Notes under the pieces: generated by a model
Database searches by the model: none
What the model saw: only the letters and a program-made list of their open reading frames with translations
Told to the model about the DNA's origin: nothing
From: Alphaproteobacteria bacterium HT1-32
Lineage (GTDB): Bacteria; Pseudomonadota; Alphaproteobacteria; Rhodospirillales; HT1-32
Assembly (NCBI GenBank): GCA_009649675.1
Contig: WJPL01000002.1
Coordinates: 372,001-436,000 of the forward strand
DNA: 64,000 nt
Direction of reading: 5' to 3'
Part shown: one piece after another, positions 61,873 to 64,000 of the stretch
Numbering within the stretch: position 1 is the stretch's first letter
How the letters are laid out: each line of letters begins with the position of its first letter
Position numbers and translations under genes: made by a program

Positions 61873-63762
61873 TTACCGGCTTCCCGGTCTGCCTGGTGCG
61901 GCTTTCCGGGCTTCTTCGATCAGCCAGTCGCAGTTAACCTGCGCTTCCTCATCGGGCAGGGAGAAGAAGGGGAAGGGGTCGATGCCGCCGATGCGGATGT
62001 CCGGATCCTGCAATGGTCCGCGGATGCTGACAGGAGCCTTCAGGTCGATCAGGCTGAAATCCCGTTCCCGTGCTTCTACACGGATGTCGAGACTGCGTGC
62101 GCCGATATCAACGCTGCCTTCCGTCAGGAGCAGACTGTCACTGGTGGAGATAACACCTCGTTTGAAGGACAGGACGCCCCTGTTCGCGGTAATGGCTGCG
62201 ACGGCACAGGGCATGTCGACGCTGACATCGCCACCGATCAGCAGACCAAGACTCTCCGCGATGTCGAGACCGGCCGCCTCGACAATCAACCCGCTGATCC
62301 GGCCATTGCGCAGGACCAGATGACCGCCACCGTTTGCGGCTTCCAGAATTTCGGCGAAGTTCATGCCGCTTCCGATGACATAGATACGGCCTGAAACGGC
62401 GCCGCCCATCTGCTGCACGAAATCTGTATCTTCAAAGAAGCGATAGAGTTCGACGCCGTCAAGAGTCACATCAATGTCGGCGGACGGGATGTCATCGCGG
62501 ACATTCAGGGCGATTTCCCCGGTCAGCTCACCATTGGCAATCCCAGCTTTCAGCGGTTTTACGGTGAGCCGGTCGTCTTTCAGGATGAAATGCATGTCAA
62601 TATTATCGACCTTGGCAACCGGTGACAGCACGCTGTCGGCGATCAGCCGGATATCGATCTCGGCACTGCGGAACAGGGCGACGGGGATTTCGGTTTCCGG
62701 AAGCAGGCCCTGTTGCTCCGCAGCCTTCTGCTGACTTTCCGAGGCGGTCTCATCCGGATCCGGCTGGGCACCGATCAGCCCTGCAAGGTCATCAAAGTCG
62801 AGCCTTTTCGAATATATGCTGCCGGTCAGGCGCGGCTCTTCATTGCCATAATCGACGGTCAGGGTTCCCGATGCATCACTGTCGCCAATCCTTCCGGCGA
62901 AATCCTCCAGCGAGATGGCCTTGTCACCGAACAGAACCGTGCCATTCAGATCATAAGGCGGGGTGGTCGGGAGGGGCAGGCCGAACGGGACCCCCAGATC
63001 GGCAAAGTCGTCGCCGGTCAGGCGGACGGAGGTGAGGCGGGTCTCGCCATCTTCCGATGTCGCAAGCTGTCCTTCAATGCGCAACCGGGTGGGGCCGTCA
63101 ATGGCGATCCGGACAGGGTACAGACCGTCCGGATTAATCAGACGATCAAAGGCACCGCCGGCAAATTCAAATGTGAACGGGGACTGGTTGATTGTCCCGT
63201 TACCTTTCAGGAAGACATCCTGCTTGCCGCGCAGGACGCCTTCAATATTGGCGGCAAGCAGCAGGTCGCTGCGTTGTGAAGTGATGTCGAGGTAGCTGAT
63301 CTTCACATCAGCAATCTCGATCTCTCCGATTGAGGGGATTTCCGACCGCTCTTCCGGGGCTGCCGCGTCGCCGGCTGATGAAGCAGATGACCAGTTCAGT
63401 TTTCCATCAGTGTCGCGGACAATCTCGACACTGCCGCCACGGGCGCGGATCAGCGGGATATCCAGCCGACTGTCGAAAAGGGAGAATAACCGAAACCGGA
63501 TAGTCAGTTCATCCAGCTCTGCCATCGGCTCTTCAGGGGCCCAGTCGGCATTCGCCACGGAAATATCTGTTGCGGTGATGCCAAGCATCCATCCCTTGTC
63601 GAGATAAAGGTCACCGATCGTCGTCTCTCGCCCGAGAGCCGCCGATAAGGCGTTCTCTGCGAAAGGCTTGATATGGTTCCCCTGAACGAAAAAGGTGGCT
63701 GCCGTCAGGCCAAGAATGAGGAGCAGCAGTGACCCAAAAGCATATTTCAGAGCATGTTTCAT
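61873..63762 (-). CDS. AsmA family envelope protein
   Basis: 629 residues from the ATG at 63762, with one N-terminal transmembrane helix (FGSLLLLILGLTAATFF) and a long periplasmic beta-rich part. The start may be the ATG nine codons upstream (63789). AsmA N-terminal landmarks are FAENALSAALGRETTIGDLYLDKGWML and IRARGGSVEIVRDTDGKLNW; the C-terminal domain has SLLLTEGSVDIGARSLDIRV and IRGPLQDPDIRIGG. AsmA-like proteins form lipid-carrying grooves and help phospholipid transport to the outer membrane. It is convergent with nrdB, 3 bases apart. Confidence 0.92.
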   Translation of the reverse strand: MKHALKYAFGSLLLLILGLTAATFFVQGNHIKPFAENALSAALGRETTIGDLYLDKGWMLGITATDISVANADWAPEEPMAELDELTIRFRLFSLFDSRLDIPLIRARGGSVEIVRDTDGKLNWSSASSAGDAAAPEERSEIPSIGEIEIADVKISYLDITSQRSDLLLAANIEGVLRGKQDVFLKGNGTINQSPFTFEFAGGAFDRLINPDGLYPVRIAIDGPTRLRIEGQLATSEDGETRLTSVRLTGDDFADLGVPFGLPLPTTPPYDLNGTVLFGDKAISLEDFAGRIGDSDASGTLTVDYGNEEPRLTGSIYSKRLDFDDLAGLIGAQPDPDETASESQQKAAEQQGLLPETEIPVALFRSAEIDIRLIADSVLSPVAKVDNIDMHFILKDDRLTVKPLKAGIANGELTGEIALNVRDDIPSADIDVTLDGVELYRFFEDTDFVQQMGGAVSGRIYVIGSGMNFAEILEAANGGGHLVLRNGRISGLIVEAAGLDIAESLGLLIGGDVSVDMPCAVAAITANRGVLSFKRGVISTSDSLLLTEGSVDIGARSLDIRVEARERDFSLIDLKAPVSIRGPLQDPDIRIGGIDPFPFFSLPDEEAQVNCDWLIEEARKAAPGRPGSR

Positions 63763-63877
63763 AACCCGTAAACGCCGCAGGGACAGCATGGTTCAGTTAT
63801 CAGACGGACATCATGCTCAGGGTCGTGATAGAGGGTTAGGGCCGGACGTGGCGCGACAGGCAAAGATGTCTGCCTGG

Positions 63878-64000
63878 TCAGGTTTTAGCGGGTATCAGTG
63901 CCTTTAGTTCATCGGGGATGCGTTTTGCCCGGATGCGGCCGGGTTCCGTCGGATGCTTTTCGGCCCAGACCCGGATCTCGGTGCCTTCTACCGCAAGGCG
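63878..64000 (-). CDS. C-terminal end of an acyl-CoA thioesterase-like protein, cut by window edge
   Basis: Hand translation of the minus strand from base 64000 gives 40 residues ending at TGA. They include GTEIRVWAEKHPTEPGRIRA and IPDELKAL. This tail resembles that of hotdog-fold thioesterases of the 4HBT group, in which a beta strand carrying the VWA segment precedes an IP.E. tail. The match rests on memory of family members, and most of the gene lies outside the window. Confidence 0.5.
   Translation of the reverse strand, partial: RLAVEGTEIRVWAEKHPTEPGRIRAKRIPDELKALIPAKT

Noticed and set aside
1-64000. tRNA, rRNA, CRISPR arrays and large tandem repeats
   Set aside because: All gaps between genes were read for cloverleaf-like or repeated sequence; none was found.

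Overview
The window is a stretch of chromosome from a moderately GC-rich alphaproteobacterium. Markers for that assignment are a COQ9-family gene, hisZ-purA, a 44-residue aa3-type cytochrome oxidase subunit IV gene, DUF2066-pgsA-like-perM-hdaA followed by ppk-ppx and rnd-aspS, an EipB (DUF1849) gene, and a serC leader RNA of the alphaproteobacterial type. The gene order looks Rhodospirillales-like, but I cannot name a genus. Almost everything is single-copy housekeeping or conserved accessory DNA. I found no rRNA, tRNA, insertion sequence, prophage or CRISPR array.

Layout. 1-2580: the 3' part of a peptide deformylase gene, a COQ9-family gene, a LysR regulator and a small unknown gene. 2590-7133 (minus strand): purA, hisZ, metA and a P-loop ATPase gene cotranscribed with metA. 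7140-8069: an AT-rich island holding one membrane-anchored receiver-like protein, the clearest compositional outlier. 8070-11020 (minus): serC-serA serine operon with a leader RNA. 11197-15257: a glycine-zipper envelope protein, an unusual SDR, an OrdL-like oxidase and the radical SAM enzyme AmrS. 15327-21658: a flippase-like membrane protein facing a tightly coupled four-gene minus-strand operon (polytopic membrane protein, GT2 glycosyltransferase, GNAT/C39-peptidase fusion, RimK-like ATP-grasp ligase). This is my best candidate for an undescribed pathway.

21839-30000: pepA-holC, a sensory set (lone receiver, periplasmic binding protein, histidine kinase), a Ca2+/cation antiporter and a MocR regulator divergent from a ferredoxin. 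30348-36300: a GST, an SGNH protein, a DUF6152/DUF6644 pair, an ABC-F ATPase, ndk and the tiny coxIV gene. 36300-46124: purMN facing DUF2066-CDP-alcohol transferase-AI-2E transporter-hdaA (overlapping genes), an SDR, then ppk-ppx behind a recognisable promoter. 46165-51739: rnd, an orphan TRAP binding protein, aspS, a TauE-type exporter and a secreted unknown. 51740-58688: a diguanylate cyclase and partner, EipB, dinB with a ROK kinase, two metallo-beta-lactamase-fold enzymes and a GNAT. 58850-61869: nrdAB without an ATP-cone, behind candidate NrdR boxes overlapping an inverted pair of DnaA boxes. The window ends with an AsmA protein and the 3' end of a thioesterase-like gene.

Themes that join genes: nucleotide supply (purA, purMN, ndk, nrdAB) with replication control (hdaA, holC, DnaA boxes before nrdA); polyphosphate turnover (ppk, ppx); amino-acid synthesis (serA, serC, metA, hisZ); and envelope building (GT operon, AsmA, EipB, glycine-zipper protein). 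Functions are assigned by reading motifs and family resemblance, not by database search.
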